Part shown: piece by piece, positions 1-7,879 of the stretch
Position numbering within the stretch: position 1 is the first letter of the stretch
Layout: the number at the start of each line of letters is the position of its first letter
Assembly (NCBI GenBank): GCA_052388455.1
Contig: JBQTIA010000007.1
Span: 111,641 to 175,640 of the forward strand
Source of the DNA: CAZSNH01 sp052388455
GTDB taxonomy: Bacteria > Pseudomonadota > Alphaproteobacteria > Rhizobiales > Hyphomicrobiaceae
Length of the DNA: 64,000 nucleotides
Direction of reading: 5' to 3'
Notes under the pieces: generated by a model
Seen by the model: only the letters and a program-made list of their open reading frames with translations
Told to the model about the DNA's origin: nothing
Databases searched by the model: none
Program-made: the position numbers and the translations under genes

Positions 1-516
1 CGGCACGACGCCGCGCCGGAGCAGCGCGAGGATCACCGGCAGCCAGAGCATCAGCACCACGTACAGCGGCAGGATGTTCATCTGGTTCGGCTGGTAGGTC
101 AGCGTCAGGGCGTAGAAAACCCACCGAATCGGGTCGGCGGAAAGGTTCTGGAGCCAGATGTTGTAAACGTAGACCGGCTCGGCGAAGACCGCGGCCGCCG
201 CGTACAGCATGGCCGCCGAGATGGCGAAAATGGCGATGTGCCAGAGGTAGATGCGACCGGCCCGAAGCATGGCGCGCTGATAGTCGGGGCGGATCGGCGC
301 ACCGTCGCGACCGACGCAATAGGCGAGCGCCGCCGAGTAGCCGGAAAGGAACACGAACACCTCGCTGGCGTCGGCGAACCCGAAGTTCTTCAGCGTGGCG
401 TGGGCCCAGGTGTTGTCCGGGATGTGATCGATGAAGATGAAGATCAGCGCCAAGCCGCGGAAGAAGTCGACACGCGCGTCGCGCAGGCGTCCGGTCGGAG
501 AATGCGGCTCGGGCAT
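1..516 (-). CDS. OpgC-domain membrane protein, N-terminal part
   Basis: The reverse strand is open from an ATG at 516 to the window edge, giving the first 172 residues of a protein cut off by the boundary. The start MPEPHSPTGRLRDARVDFFR is followed by a very hydrophobic stretch (LALIFIFIDH) and further membrane segments, with FVFLSG about 60 residues in. The DFFRGLAL...IDH opening and FLSGYSAALAY are typical of the OpgC family of membrane acyltransferase-like proteins, which in some bacteria succinylate osmoregulated periplasmic glucans. It is divergent from sppA. The family call is firm. The substrate is inference, and catalytic residues further on are outside the window. Confidence 0.82.
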   Translation of the reverse strand, partial: MPEPHSPTGRLRDARVDFFRGLALIFIFIDHIPDNTWAHATLKNFGFADASEVFVFLSGYSAALAYCVGRDGAPIRPDYQRAMLRAGRIYLWHIAIFAISAAMLYAAAAVFAEPVYVYNIWLQNLSADPIRWVFYALTLTYQPNQMNILPLYVVLMLWLPVILALLRRGVVP

Positions 517-835
517 GAAGCTGGATCGGACGCGGGTGGATGGCGGCAAGCGCCGCTATTGCTTGTCGATGAGCCTAGGTGCGTCGCCGACCCACGCCAA
601 GCCGGCCGGGACTTTCTCCCGCGGATTGTTTGCGCCTGTGCCCCTGTTGCGCCAGGGGAAGCGCAGCAGGAAACCGAGAAGCTGGGACACAATGATGCGA
701 GGAATTCTTCTGGTGACCTGCGACCAGCAGAAACGATCCGAAATTCCAGGCAGTTGCACCTCATCCGCGACCTGCCTATTTTCAAGTTCACCGCGTGAGG
801 CCCTATGTCCTCGCCCATCACCTGGAGTCGCCCGC
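517..835. other. Intergenic region between divergent opgC-like gene and sppA
   Basis: About 320 bases lie between the two divergent start codons, so promoters for both should be here. Visible structure: a small hairpin at 641-658 (CCCCTG, six-base loop, CAGGGG). Open frames that cross it have no ribosome binding site and no family resemblance. I see no operator that I can name. Confidence 0.4.
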
Positions 836-1807
836 ATGACCAATGAGATCGAAACCGTGCTGGACCGGCGGCGGCTCCGCCGCAGCCTCGGAACCTGGCG
901 CGGGCTGGCGATCGCGGCGCTGGCCCTGGCCGTCGGTGCGGTGGTGTTCGGTGGCGACCGATTCGCTGGTCTGGTCGGCGAGAAGCAGATCGCGCGCGTC
1001 GCCATCGAGGGAACGATCACCGACGACCGCGATCAGCTCGCGCTCCTGCGGAAGATCGGCGACGCGGAACACGTGCAGGGCGTGCTGCTGTTCATCAACA
1101 GTCCGGGCGGCACGACGACGGGCGGCGAGAGCCTTTACGAGGCGCTGCGGGAGCTGGCGGCTAAGAAGCCGGTTGTGGCGCAGTTCGGCACGGTGGCTGC
1201 CTCGGCGGCCTATATCGCCGGACTCGGGACGGACCACATCGTGGCCCGCGGCAACACCATCACCGGCTCGATCGGCGTGATCGCCCAGTGGCCCGAAGTC
1301 TCGGAGCTGCTGAACAAACTCGGCATCAAGTTCACCGAGGTGAAGAGCGGTGTGCTGAAGGCTTCGCCGACGCCCTTCAAGCCGATGGACGAACCGTCGC
1401 GGCAGGTGATGCAGCAGACCATCGACGACGGGTTCCGCTGGTTCCTGAACCTCGTCGAAACCCGGCGCGGCTTGAAGGCCGCCGACATACCCGGCCTCCT
1501 GGAAGGGCGCATCTTCTCGGGCCGCGAGGCGCTGAGCCACAAGCTGATCGACGAAATCGGCGGCGAGCGCGAGGCGGTCCGCTGGCTGGAGGAGAAGCGC
1601 GGGCTGGCGTCAAACCTGAAAGTCGTCGACTGGAAGCCTGAAAAGCAGCAGTTCTGGGGGCTTTCGGGAGCGGCGTCCGAGGTGACCGGCGGCCTCATCA
1701 CCGGTCTCGGCGCCGAAGGTCTGACCCGCCTCCTGGCCCGCGATCCCAACCTGGCAACCCTTGGCCTTGACGGCCTCGTCTCGGTTTGGCATCCTTCGGA
1801 AAATTAA
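836..1807 (+). CDS. sppA: Signal peptide peptidase SppA (S49 family, short form)
   Basis: Membrane-bound serine protease of 323 residues that degrades cleaved signal peptides. The ATG at 836 puts the single transmembrane segment at about residues 23-40, right after a basic N-terminus, as expected for an anchored short-form SppA. The catalytic pair is visible: Ser123 in TVAASAAY and Lys175 in SGVLKASP. The 52-residue spacing matches the Ser-Lys dyad spacing of the Bacillus enzyme. The loop SPGGTTTGGESLYEAL (residues 89-104) is the conserved oxyanion region. The frame is open far upstream, but those codons cross the divergent promoter region and look like noise. ihfB follows after 28 bases, suggesting one transcript. 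Confidence 0.93.
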   Translation: MTNEIETVLDRRRLRRSLGTWRGLAIAALALAVGAVVFGGDRFAGLVGEKQIARVAIEGTITDDRDQLALLRKIGDAEHVQGVLLFINSPGGTTTGGESLYEALRELAAKKPVVAQFGTVAASAAYIAGLGTDHIVARGNTITGSIGVIAQWPEVSELLNKLGIKFTEVKSGVLKASPTPFKPMDEPSRQVMQQTIDDGFRWFLNLVETRRGLKAADIPGLLEGRIFSGREALSHKLIDEIGGEREAVRWLEEKRGLASNLKVVDWKPEKQQFWGLSGAASEVTGGLITGLGAEGLTRLLARDPNLATLGLDGLVSVWHPSEN

Positions 1808-1835
1808 GTAAAAACAGGTTGTTCCGGGGGCGAAC

Positions 1836-2135
1836 GTGATCAAATCCGAACTGATCCAGAAAATTGCGACCACCAATCCGCATCTCTACCACCGCGACGT
1901 CGAGCGCATCGTCAATGTCATTTTCGATGAGATTGTCGATGCCCTGGCCCGCGGCGACCGGGTGGAACTGCGCGGCTTCGGTGCCTTCACCGTCAAGCAC
2001 AGGGCGGCGCGGCAGGGTCGCAACCCGCGCACCGGCGCAGCCGTCCCGGTGGCCGAGAAGCATGTGCCGTTTTTCAAGACCGGCAAGGAACTGCGCGACC
2101 GGCTGAACGGCATCGAAGGCAGCGTCGACAACTGA
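1836..2135 (+). CDS. ihfB: Integration host factor subunit beta
   Basis: A 99-residue DNA-bending nucleoid protein, full length for the HU/IHF family. It pairs with IHF-alpha, which is not in this window, to bend DNA by about a right angle or more. The signature is clear: GFGAFTVKHRAARQGRNPRTG spans residues 48-67, with the intercalating proline at Pro64 in GRNPRTG. MIKSELIQKI at the N-terminus and the lack of IHF-alpha features favour the beta subunit over HU. The start is GTG. The position between sppA and a lapA-type gene is common in Hyphomicrobiales. Confidence 0.95.
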   Translation: MIKSELIQKIATTNPHLYHRDVERIVNVIFDEIVDALARGDRVELRGFGAFTVKHRAARQGRNPRTGAAVPVAEKHVPFFKTGKELRDRLNGIEGSVDN

Positions 2136-2176
2136 CGCAGGCGGACGGGCCGGCTTGAAACGGGCGGAAAGATGAT

Positions 2177-2551
2177 GTGAAAGCCGTGCGGAGGCTCGAC
2201 GTGCTGAAACGACTGCTGGTCACTCTGCTCGCGTTTCCCATCGGCGCGCTTCTCGTGACGCTCGCCGTGGCGAACCGGCAGTCGGTCGTCTTCACGCTCG
2301 ACCCCTTCAATCCCGAAGAGCCGGCTCTGGCGCTCAACCTGCCGCTGTACGCGTATATCTTCGCCGGGCTGATCATCGGCGTGGTGCTGGGCGGCATTGC
2401 GACCTGGCTGACCCAGGGACAATGGCGGCGCGCGGCCCGCGTGCGCGGCCAGGAGGCGAAACGCTGGCACGCCGAAGCCGACCGGCTGACGCGAGAGCGC
2501 GACGCTTCAGTAGCCGGACCGCAAAAGCGATTGGCCGCCGCCGGCCGCTGA
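2177..2551 (+). CDS. LapA-domain inner-membrane protein (YciS-like)
   Basis: A 124-residue protein with two transmembrane segments, about residues 12-32 and 57-78, joined by a short loop containing VANRQSVVFTLDPFNP. That loop motif (NxxxVxFxLDP) and the two-helix layout are diagnostic of the LapA/YciS family. In E. coli the family member works with LapB in controlling lipopolysaccharide synthesis, but whether it does so here is inference. The C-terminal 40 residues are charged and probably cytoplasmic. The start is GTG at 2177, and an internal GTG at 2201 (MLKRLL) is a possible alternative. It sits between ihfB and the TRIC-type gene in one direction. Confidence 0.82.
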   Translation: MKAVRRLDVLKRLLVTLLAFPIGALLVTLAVANRQSVVFTLDPFNPEEPALALNLPLYAYIFAGLIIGVVLGGIATWLTQGQWRRAARVRGQEAKRWHAEADRLTRERDASVAGPQKRLAAAGR

Positions 2552-2624
2552 GCAAATCTCCGCAGGACGGTCGGCCACCCACGATCCGCGTTGAACCTCG
2601 CACGGTGCCCTCGGGCCGAAGCCG

Positions 2625-3317
2625 ATGACCCTCGACCTGCTGCCCGTTCCTGCCGAGGCCCTGGTGTCGATCGCCGCGGCACTCGACTTCTTCGCCGTCG
2701 CGGTGTTCGCCGTCACCGGCGCGCTCGTCGCCAGCCGCAAGGAGATGGACATCTTCGGCTTCGCGCTGCTGGCGACGGTCACGGGGGTCGGCGGCGGCAC
2801 GGTGCGCGACGTGCTGCTCGGCCAGCTCCCTGTTTTCTGGGTGAAGGAGCCGGCCTACGTCGCCATCTGCCTCGTCGTCTCGACGCTCGTGTATTTCACC
2901 GCCCACATCCCCCAGTCGCGCTACCGCGCCATCCTGTGGCTGGACGCCGTGGGCTTGGCCCTCGTCGCCGTCGCAGGCGCCGACCGCGGGCTCGACGCCG
3001 AGGCCGGTGCCTTCGTCGCCATCGTCATGGGCGCAATCACGGCGGTGTTCGGCGGTATCATCCGCGACGTGCTCGGCGGGGAAAGCCCGGTCATTCTGCG
3101 CAAGGAGATCTACGTCATTCCCGCCATCGCCGGCGCGTCGCTGTTCGTCGGTTTGACCGGAGCGGGCGTCGATCGATGGGTCGCAGTCGCCGGCGGCTTT
3201 CTCGCCTGCTTCGTGGTACGCGGCCTCGCGCTGTACTACGCATGGTCGCTGCCGGCCTACCGCTCGCGGCCGGGGCGCGACTATCCCGACATCCGCTCGC
3301 GAGGACGCGACGAGTGA
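2625..3317 (+). CDS. Trimeric intracellular cation channel (TRIC/YadS) family protein
   Basis: A 230-residue integral membrane protein with about seven hydrophobic segments. The internally duplicated glycine motif of the family is seen twice: GGGTVRD at residues 56-62 and GGIIRD at 143-148, each followed by VL and glycine. Prokaryotic TRIC channels are homotrimeric monovalent-cation channels with one pore per subunit, and the glycine motifs kink the pore helices. Its stop overlaps the trpF start by four bases (GTGA), so the two are translationally coupled despite having no obvious functional link. Family is sure. Ion selectivity in this organism is inferred. Confidence 0.88.
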   Translation: MTLDLLPVPAEALVSIAAALDFFAVAVFAVTGALVASRKEMDIFGFALLATVTGVGGGTVRDVLLGQLPVFWVKEPAYVAICLVVSTLVYFTAHIPQSRYRAILWLDAVGLALVAVAGADRGLDAEAGAFVAIVMGAITAVFGGIIRDVLGGESPVILRKEIYVIPAIAGASLFVGLTGAGVDRWVAVAGGFLACFVVRGLALYYAWSLPAYRSRPGRDYPDIRSRGRDE

Positions 3318-3997
3318 CGACCAGGGTCAAGATCTGCGGCATCAACAGTGTGGAGGCGCTCGACGCGGCGCTGGACTGCGGCGCGGACTTTGTCGGGCTG
3401 GTATTCTTCGGAAGGAGCCCGAGGAACGTCGACCTCGCGACCGCGCGGGCTCTGGCCGACCGCGCTCGCGGCCATCATGCAGTCCAGGTCGTCGCCCTGG
3501 TCGTCGATGCCGGCGATGCGCTCATCACCGGCATCCGCCGGGAGGTTTCGCCCGACATCTTCCAGTTGCACGGCCACGAGACGCCACATCGGTCTGCCCA
3601 GATCGGCGCCTTGACGGGCCGCGAGGTCTGGAAGGCCGTCCCGGTATCGAGTGTCGCTGACGTCGATGCCGCCGGTCGGTTTGCGACCGAGGGCAAGTCC
3701 CACCGCATCCTGTTCGACGCCAAGCCGCCCGCCAACCCCGCGGCTCTTCCGGGCGGCAATGGTCTCAGCTTCGACTGGCGGATGCTCGAACGGCTCACCG
3801 ACCGCAGTTTCGTGCTGGCCGGCGGTCTGACCCCGGACAACGTAGCGGCCGCTATTCGCCTCGTCGCCCCGGCCATCGTCGACGTGTCCTCGGGTGTCGA
3901 ATCGAGCCCCGGCCGGAAGTCACCCGAGCTGATCCGCCGCTTTATTCGGGCAGCGAAGGGAGGTATGGGAGGTGAGATGGGGAGTGGTGAATGGTGA
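3314..3997 (+). CDS. trpF: Phosphoribosylanthranilate isomerase
   Basis: Third step of tryptophan synthesis: an Amadori rearrangement of N-(5-phosphoribosyl)anthranilate to CdRP. It is a 227-residue TIM barrel. Catalytic Cys8 sits in VKICGI and the acidic residue in RILFDAKPP. The phosphate-binding end is FVLAGGLTPDNV followed by DVSSGVESSPGRKS. The GTG start at 3314 overlaps the preceding stop by four bases. The last dozen residues (GGMGGEMGSGEW) are encoded by the left arm of an inverted repeat and look like an added, low-complexity tail beyond the usual end of the family. trpB follows in the same direction. Confidence 0.95.
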   Translation: MTTRVKICGINSVEALDAALDCGADFVGLVFFGRSPRNVDLATARALADRARGHHAVQVVALVVDAGDALITGIRREVSPDIFQLHGHETPHRSAQIGALTGREVWKAVPVSSVADVDAAGRFATEGKSHRILFDAKPPANPAALPGGNGLSFDWRMLERLTDRSFVLAGGLTPDNVAAAIRLVAPAIVDVSSGVESSPGRKSPELIRRFIRAAKGGMGGEMGSGEW

Positions 3998-4048
3998 GTG
4001 GTGGGCCGGGCTCTCGCTTCTCTACTCACCACTCACGACTCACCACTC
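3982..4048. repeat. Inverted repeat between trpF and trpB
   Basis: Left arm 3982-4003 (GAGTGGTGAATGGTGAGTGG and two more bases) pairs with right arm 4027-4048 (CACCACTCACGACTCACCAC and two more) with 19 of 22 positions complementary and a 23-base loop. The left arm covers the trpF stop codon at 3995-3997. The right arm ends 11 bases before the trpB ATG. On RNA it would form a strong hairpin without a following U-run, so it is more likely a processing or stabilising structure, or a mobile palindrome, than an intrinsic terminator. Confidence 0.75.
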
Positions 4049-4059
4049 ACGGATTCAGA

Positions 4060-5331
4060 ATGGCGACCAAGAAGCAGAAATCAGCCGCGAGCAAGCTCAA
4101 CACCTTCCGCGCCGGCCCCGACGAGCGCGGGCACTTCGGCCTGTTCGGCGGCCGCTTCGTCGCCGAAACTCTGATGCCGCTGATCCTCGATCTCGAACGA
4201 TCGTACAACGAGGCCAAGGCCGATCCGGCATTCCACGCCGAGATGACCTATCTCCACACGCATTACTCGGGCCGGCCGTCGCCGCTCTATTACGCGGATC
4301 GTCTGACCAAGCATCTTCGCGAGATGGCTGCGGCCGCCGGTCGCGACGGCGGGGCGAAAATCTATTTCAAGCGCGACGAGCTCAATCACACCGGCTCGCA
4401 CAAGATCAACAACTGCCTCGGCCAGATCCTGCTCGCGCGGCGCATGGGCAAGACGCGCATCATCGCCGAGACGGGCGCCGGCCAGCACGGTGTCGCCGTC
4501 GCCACCGTCTGCGCCAAGTTCGACATGCCGTGCGAAATCTACATGGGCGCCACCGACGTCGAGCGGCAGGCGCCGAACGTCGCGCGCATGAAGCTCCTGG
4601 GCGCCAAGCTCAATCCGGTCACGTCCGGCGCCATGACGCTAAAGGACGCCATGAACGAAGCGCTGCGCGACTGGGTGACCAACGTGCGCGACACCTACTA
4701 CATCATCGGGACCGCGGCAGGACCGCATCCCTATCCGGCGATGGTGCGCGATTTTCAATCTATTATCGGCCAGGAAGTTCGCGAGCAGATGATGAAAGCC
4801 GAAGGCCGGCTGCCCGATACGCTCGTCGCCTGCATCGGCGGCGGCTCGAACGCCATCGGCCTCTTCCACCCGTTCCTCGACGACGAGGGCATCGCCATCT
4901 ACGGCGTGGAGGCCGGCGGCCACGGTCTCGACGTACCGAACGGCCATGCGGCCTCGATGAGCGGCGGCACACCCGGCGTGCTGCACGGCAACCGCACGTA
5001 TCTGCTGCAGGACGGCGACGGGCAGATCCTCGAAGGCCACTCGATCTCGGCCGGGCTCGACTATCCGGGCGTCGGACCCGAGCACTCCTGGCTCAAGGAT
5101 TCGGGCCGCGTGACTTATGTGCCCGCGACCGACAAGGAGGCGCTCGCTGCCCTCCAGCTCTGTACGCGGATGGAAGGCATCATCCCGGCACTCGAGCCTT
5201 CGCACGCGCTCGCCTGGGTGACGAAGCTGGCGCCGACGCTCCCGAAGGACAACCTGCTGGTCATGAACCTCTGTGGCCGCGGCGACAAAGACCTCTTCAC
5301 CGTCGCCAAGCACCTCGGCCTGAAGGTGTGA
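4060..5331 (+). CDS. trpB: Tryptophan synthase beta chain
   Basis: PLP enzyme of 423 residues that condenses indole with serine. PLP lysine is Lys115 in NHTGSHKINNCLGQ. The phosphate-binding GGGSNAIG loop and the ammonium/indole region ETGAGQHGVA are intact. The ATG at 4060 (MATKKQKSAASKLNTF) lies just after the inverted repeat; the frame extends upstream through that repeat, which I take as non-coding. The usual partner gene trpA is not downstream: a hairpin and a convergent ompA-like gene follow. The alpha subunit must therefore be encoded elsewhere in the genome. Confidence 0.96.
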   Translation: MATKKQKSAASKLNTFRAGPDERGHFGLFGGRFVAETLMPLILDLERSYNEAKADPAFHAEMTYLHTHYSGRPSPLYYADRLTKHLREMAAAAGRDGGAKIYFKRDELNHTGSHKINNCLGQILLARRMGKTRIIAETGAGQHGVAVATVCAKFDMPCEIYMGATDVERQAPNVARMKLLGAKLNPVTSGAMTLKDAMNEALRDWVTNVRDTYYIIGTAAGPHPYPAMVRDFQSIIGQEVREQMMKAEGRLPDTLVACIGGGSNAIGLFHPFLDDEGIAIYGVEAGGHGLDVPNGHAASMSGGTPGVLHGNRTYLLQDGDGQILEGHSISAGLDYPGVGPEHSWLKDSGRVTYVPATDKEALAALQLCTRMEGIIPALEPSHALAWVTKLAPTLPKDNLLVMNLCGRGDKDLFTVAKHLGLKV

Positions 5332-5365
5332 CCGCGGGCAGCAATTCGATCGCTGCCGCCCGCGG
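5332..5365. terminator. Hairpin after trpB, between convergent genes
   Basis: CCGCGGGCAGC at 5332-5342 pairs with GCTGCCGCCCGCGG at 5352-5365, with a three-base bulge and a nine-base loop. It begins directly after the trpB stop and lies before the end of the convergent ompA-like gene. There is no strong U-run on either side, so it may be a weak bidirectional terminator or a 3' stabilising stem. Confidence 0.5.
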
Positions 5366-5371
5366 ATCGGA

Positions 5372-6919
5372 TCAATAGACGGTGAACTCGATGCGGCGGT
5401 TTTTCTGCCGGTTTGGTTCGGTGTCGTTCGAAGCCACCGGCCGTTCGGCGCCATAGCCGTAGGCACTCATGTTGCCGCCGTTGACGCCCGCTCCCGTCAA
5501 ATAGGAGATGATCGCCTTTGCACGGCGTTCCGAGAGCTGCTGGTTGTAGGATGTCCGGCCCTGCGAGTCGGTATGACCCTCGACACGGATGCGGACGCCC
5601 TCGCACTCCTTTGCTGCCTTGGCGAGCTTGTCGAGAGTCGCGGAACTCGACTTTTCGATTTCGGCGCTGTCGGACTTGAAGAGAATGGTGCCTGATTTGT
5701 AGATGCGGCGCAGCTCGTCCTCACAGGCGATCTGCTCGGTCGTCAGTTCCGCCCTGCGCGCCACCTCGGTGACGGGTGCCGGCTGTCGCGGTCCTGGCCA
5801 CTTCGGAACCTCGGTCGCGATCGGCCAGGGCATCCCCGGTTCGGTGACGTTGGCCGGCGCCGGCGGCGGCGGTTCGATCACGGCCGTCATCTTCAGCGGC
5901 ATGTCCCACTTCGGCACCTCGGTCGCAATTGGCCAGGGGAAGGGATGCGGCACGCCGACGGCCAACGCCGCCTCGGGTTCGGCGGCTTCAGGCATGGTCG
6001 CCTCGAGCGCCGTCGTATCCGGCAGCACGATGTTCCAGTTCGGCACCTCGTCGGCGATGGGCCAGGGGAAGGGGTGAGCCACGCCCTTCGATTCGATCAC
6101 CACTTCGGTCGCCGCTTCAGGAACCTCCGCTTGTGCCGTGACGACGGTTTCCGGGAACTGCGACCAGTCGACCTCGGGCAATGCGCCGGTGACCGGCATG
6201 TCCTTCACCCAGTCCCGCACCTCAGTGGCGACGGGCCATACGATGTCGCTTGCCGCCAGCGTGACCGGCGTGTCGAAAATCGACCAGTCGATTTTTGGAA
6301 GGTTGCCGGTGACCGGCATATCGATCGACCAGTTCGGAACATCGGTAGCGACAGGCCACGGATTTTCGACGGAGTCACTCACGGAGGATCTGTCGTCGCC
6401 AGCTGCCGCCGTGGCCTCGGCCGCCGGAGTGTCGAACACCCAGTCGACCGCCGGCAGGGCGCCCGTCACTTTCATGACCGCGCTCCAATCGGGAACTTCA
6501 GTCGCGATCGGCCAGGGCTGGCCGTGTGGGACGCCCTTTGAATCCGTGTCGCCTGCGGATTTGGCCGCGGATTTGTCCGCCGACTTGCCGCCGGGCAGCT
6601 TGATGTCGACTTCGGCGCCTTTGGATTTTTGCTGCGCCACATCCCAGTCGGCGTCCTTGGCCGTGTCCTTGGAGCCCACCTTTGCGGCCGGACCGTCCTT
6701 GGCGTGCTTCGACGAGCCGCCGTTCTTGTCGGCTGGAGCTGCTGCCGCTGATTTGATCGACGGAGACCGACCGTCGAGCCCTCTCTCGCCCCATCCCCAA
6801 GTGCTGAGATCGGTCCAGCCCGCATGCCGGGTTCCTTCGAGAGAACCGCCGTTGAGCACCCAGCTCAGCGACGCGATGGCTATGATGGCTATGAGAGACA
6901 GTGTTGATACGCGAAACAT
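5372..6919 (-). CDS. OmpA-family peptidoglycan-binding protein with WP[IV]A repeats
   Basis: A 515-residue envelope protein. Residues 1-20 form an uncleaved anchor or signal segment (MFRVSTLSLIAIIAIASLSW). Residues 50-125 are Lys/Ala/Asp-rich and disordered. Residues 130-375 hold six copies of a tryptophan-framed motif, W-P-[IV]-A-[TD]-[ED]-V-x-x-W. The C-terminal OmpA-like domain (about 395-515) shows TILFKSDSAEI, VEGHTDSQGRTSYNQQLSERRA and AYGYGAERPVASN, the diaminopimelate-binding fold of OmpA/Pal/MotB. The role is probably tethering the envelope to peptidoglycan. The repeat region matches no family I know. It is divergent from map and convergent with trpB. Confidence 0.85.
   Translation of the reverse strand: MFRVSTLSLIAIIAIASLSWVLNGGSLEGTRHAGWTDLSTWGWGERGLDGRSPSIKSAAAAPADKNGGSSKHAKDGPAAKVGSKDTAKDADWDVAQQKSKGAEVDIKLPGGKSADKSAAKSAGDTDSKGVPHGQPWPIATEVPDWSAVMKVTGALPAVDWVFDTPAAEATAAAGDDRSSVSDSVENPWPVATDVPNWSIDMPVTGNLPKIDWSIFDTPVTLAASDIVWPVATEVRDWVKDMPVTGALPEVDWSQFPETVVTAQAEVPEAATEVVIESKGVAHPFPWPIADEVPNWNIVLPDTTALEATMPEAAEPEAALAVGVPHPFPWPIATEVPKWDMPLKMTAVIEPPPPAPANVTEPGMPWPIATEVPKWPGPRQPAPVTEVARRAELTTEQIACEDELRRIYKSGTILFKSDSAEIEKSSSATLDKLAKAAKECEGVRIRVEGHTDSQGRTSYNQQLSERRAKAIISYLTGAGVNGGNMSAYGYGAERPVASNDTEPNRQKNRRIEFTVY
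5798..6514 (-). repeat. Six protein-coding repeats of a tryptophan-framed motif
   Basis: Within the OmpA-like protein the ten-residue motif occurs at residues 136-145, 188-197, 228-237, 286-295, 329-338 and 365-374. Copies one to three are each followed by a second conserved block, [MT]PVTG or KVTG then LPxxDW, before the spacer. Copies four to six keep only the first block, with PFPWPI or GMPWPI leading in. Spacing between copies is 36 to 58 residues, so these are degenerate tandem modules and not a simple microsatellite. Confidence 0.85.
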
Positions 6920-7054
6920 GGCACGCTTGACCTCCCGAGACGTAGCCCGACGACGATCGGCCCTTGACGAGCCGTATTGCGCCCCCGACTTTTTTTTCTT
7001 TAGAGTCGGCTATAAAGGCCGGCAAAGCAATCCCCTTCGAGGCAGAAAGAGCAC

Positions 7055-7879
7055 ATGGCGAATGTGGAAGTGAACCGGGCGCTGATGCGCGATGGAACGG
7101 TGACGCTGCACGGCCGCGAAGCGTTCGCCGGCATGCGCCGCGCCGGCCAGCTCGCGGCCTCGGCGCTCGACATGATCGCCGCCCATGTCCGTCCCGGTGT
7201 GATGACCGAGACGCTCGACGATCTGCTGCTCGATTACGCGCTGGATCATGGCGCCCTGCCGGCGCCCCTCAACTACCGCGGCTTTCCGAAAAGCTCGTGC
7301 ACGTCCGTCAACCATGTGGTTTGCCACGGGATTCCAGGGTCGAAGCCGCTCAGGGAAGGCGATATCGTCAACATCGACGTGACTTTGATCGTCGATGGGT
7401 GGCATGGTGACACCAGTCGCATGTACACCGTGGGCGAGGTTTCGCGCCGCGCCGCGCGGCTCGTCGAAGTCACCTACGAAGCATTGCAGCGCGGAATTGC
7501 TGCGGTGCGGCCGGGCCACTCCACAGGCCACATCGGCGCGGCCATTCAGAAATATGCCGAGGCCCAGCGCTGCAGTGTCGTGCGCGACTTCTGCGGCCAC
7601 GGCCTCGGCCGCGTCTTCCATGACCGCCCGAACATCCTGCACTACGGCGAGCCCGGCGAAGGAATCGTCATGGAGCCGGGGATGCTGTTCACCATCGAGC
7701 CGATGATCAACCTCGGCAAGGCCCACGTCAAAGTCCTGCATGACGGCTGGACGGCTGTGACGCGTGACCGTGAGCTGTCCGCTCAGTTCGAGCACACGGT
7801 CGGTGTGACGGAGACCGGCTGCGAGGTGTTCACATACTCTCCGGCCGGCCTGCACTGTCCGCCGTTCAAGACGGGTTGA
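7055..7879 (+). CDS. map: Methionine aminopeptidase, type I
   Basis: Removes the initiator methionine from nascent proteins. It is 274 residues, normal for type I. The five metal ligands of the pita-bread fold are visible: Asp108 (NIDVT), Asp119 (GDTSRMY), His182 (FCGHGLGR), Glu215 (FTIEPMI) and Glu246 (QFEHTVG). His91 in CHGIPG is the substrate-side histidine. The start at 7055 (MANVEVNRAL) follows an AGAAAG-like ribosome site. radC begins within the map stop codon region, so the two are coupled. Confidence 0.94.
   Translation: MANVEVNRALMRDGTVTLHGREAFAGMRRAGQLAASALDMIAAHVRPGVMTETLDDLLLDYALDHGALPAPLNYRGFPKSSCTSVNHVVCHGIPGSKPLREGDIVNIDVTLIVDGWHGDTSRMYTVGEVSRRAARLVEVTYEALQRGIAAVRPGHSTGHIGAAIQKYAEAQRCSVVRDFCGHGLGRVFHDRPNILHYGEPGEGIVMEPGMLFTIEPMINLGKAHVKVLHDGWTAVTRDRELSAQFEHTVGVTETGCEVFTYSPAGLHCPPFKTG

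Noticed and set aside
6985..7009. Hairpin CCGACT/AGTCGG with a T-rich loop between ompA-like gene and map
   Set aside because: Only six pairs and placed in a divergent promoter region, so a terminator role is unlikely; left as chance or minor leader structure.
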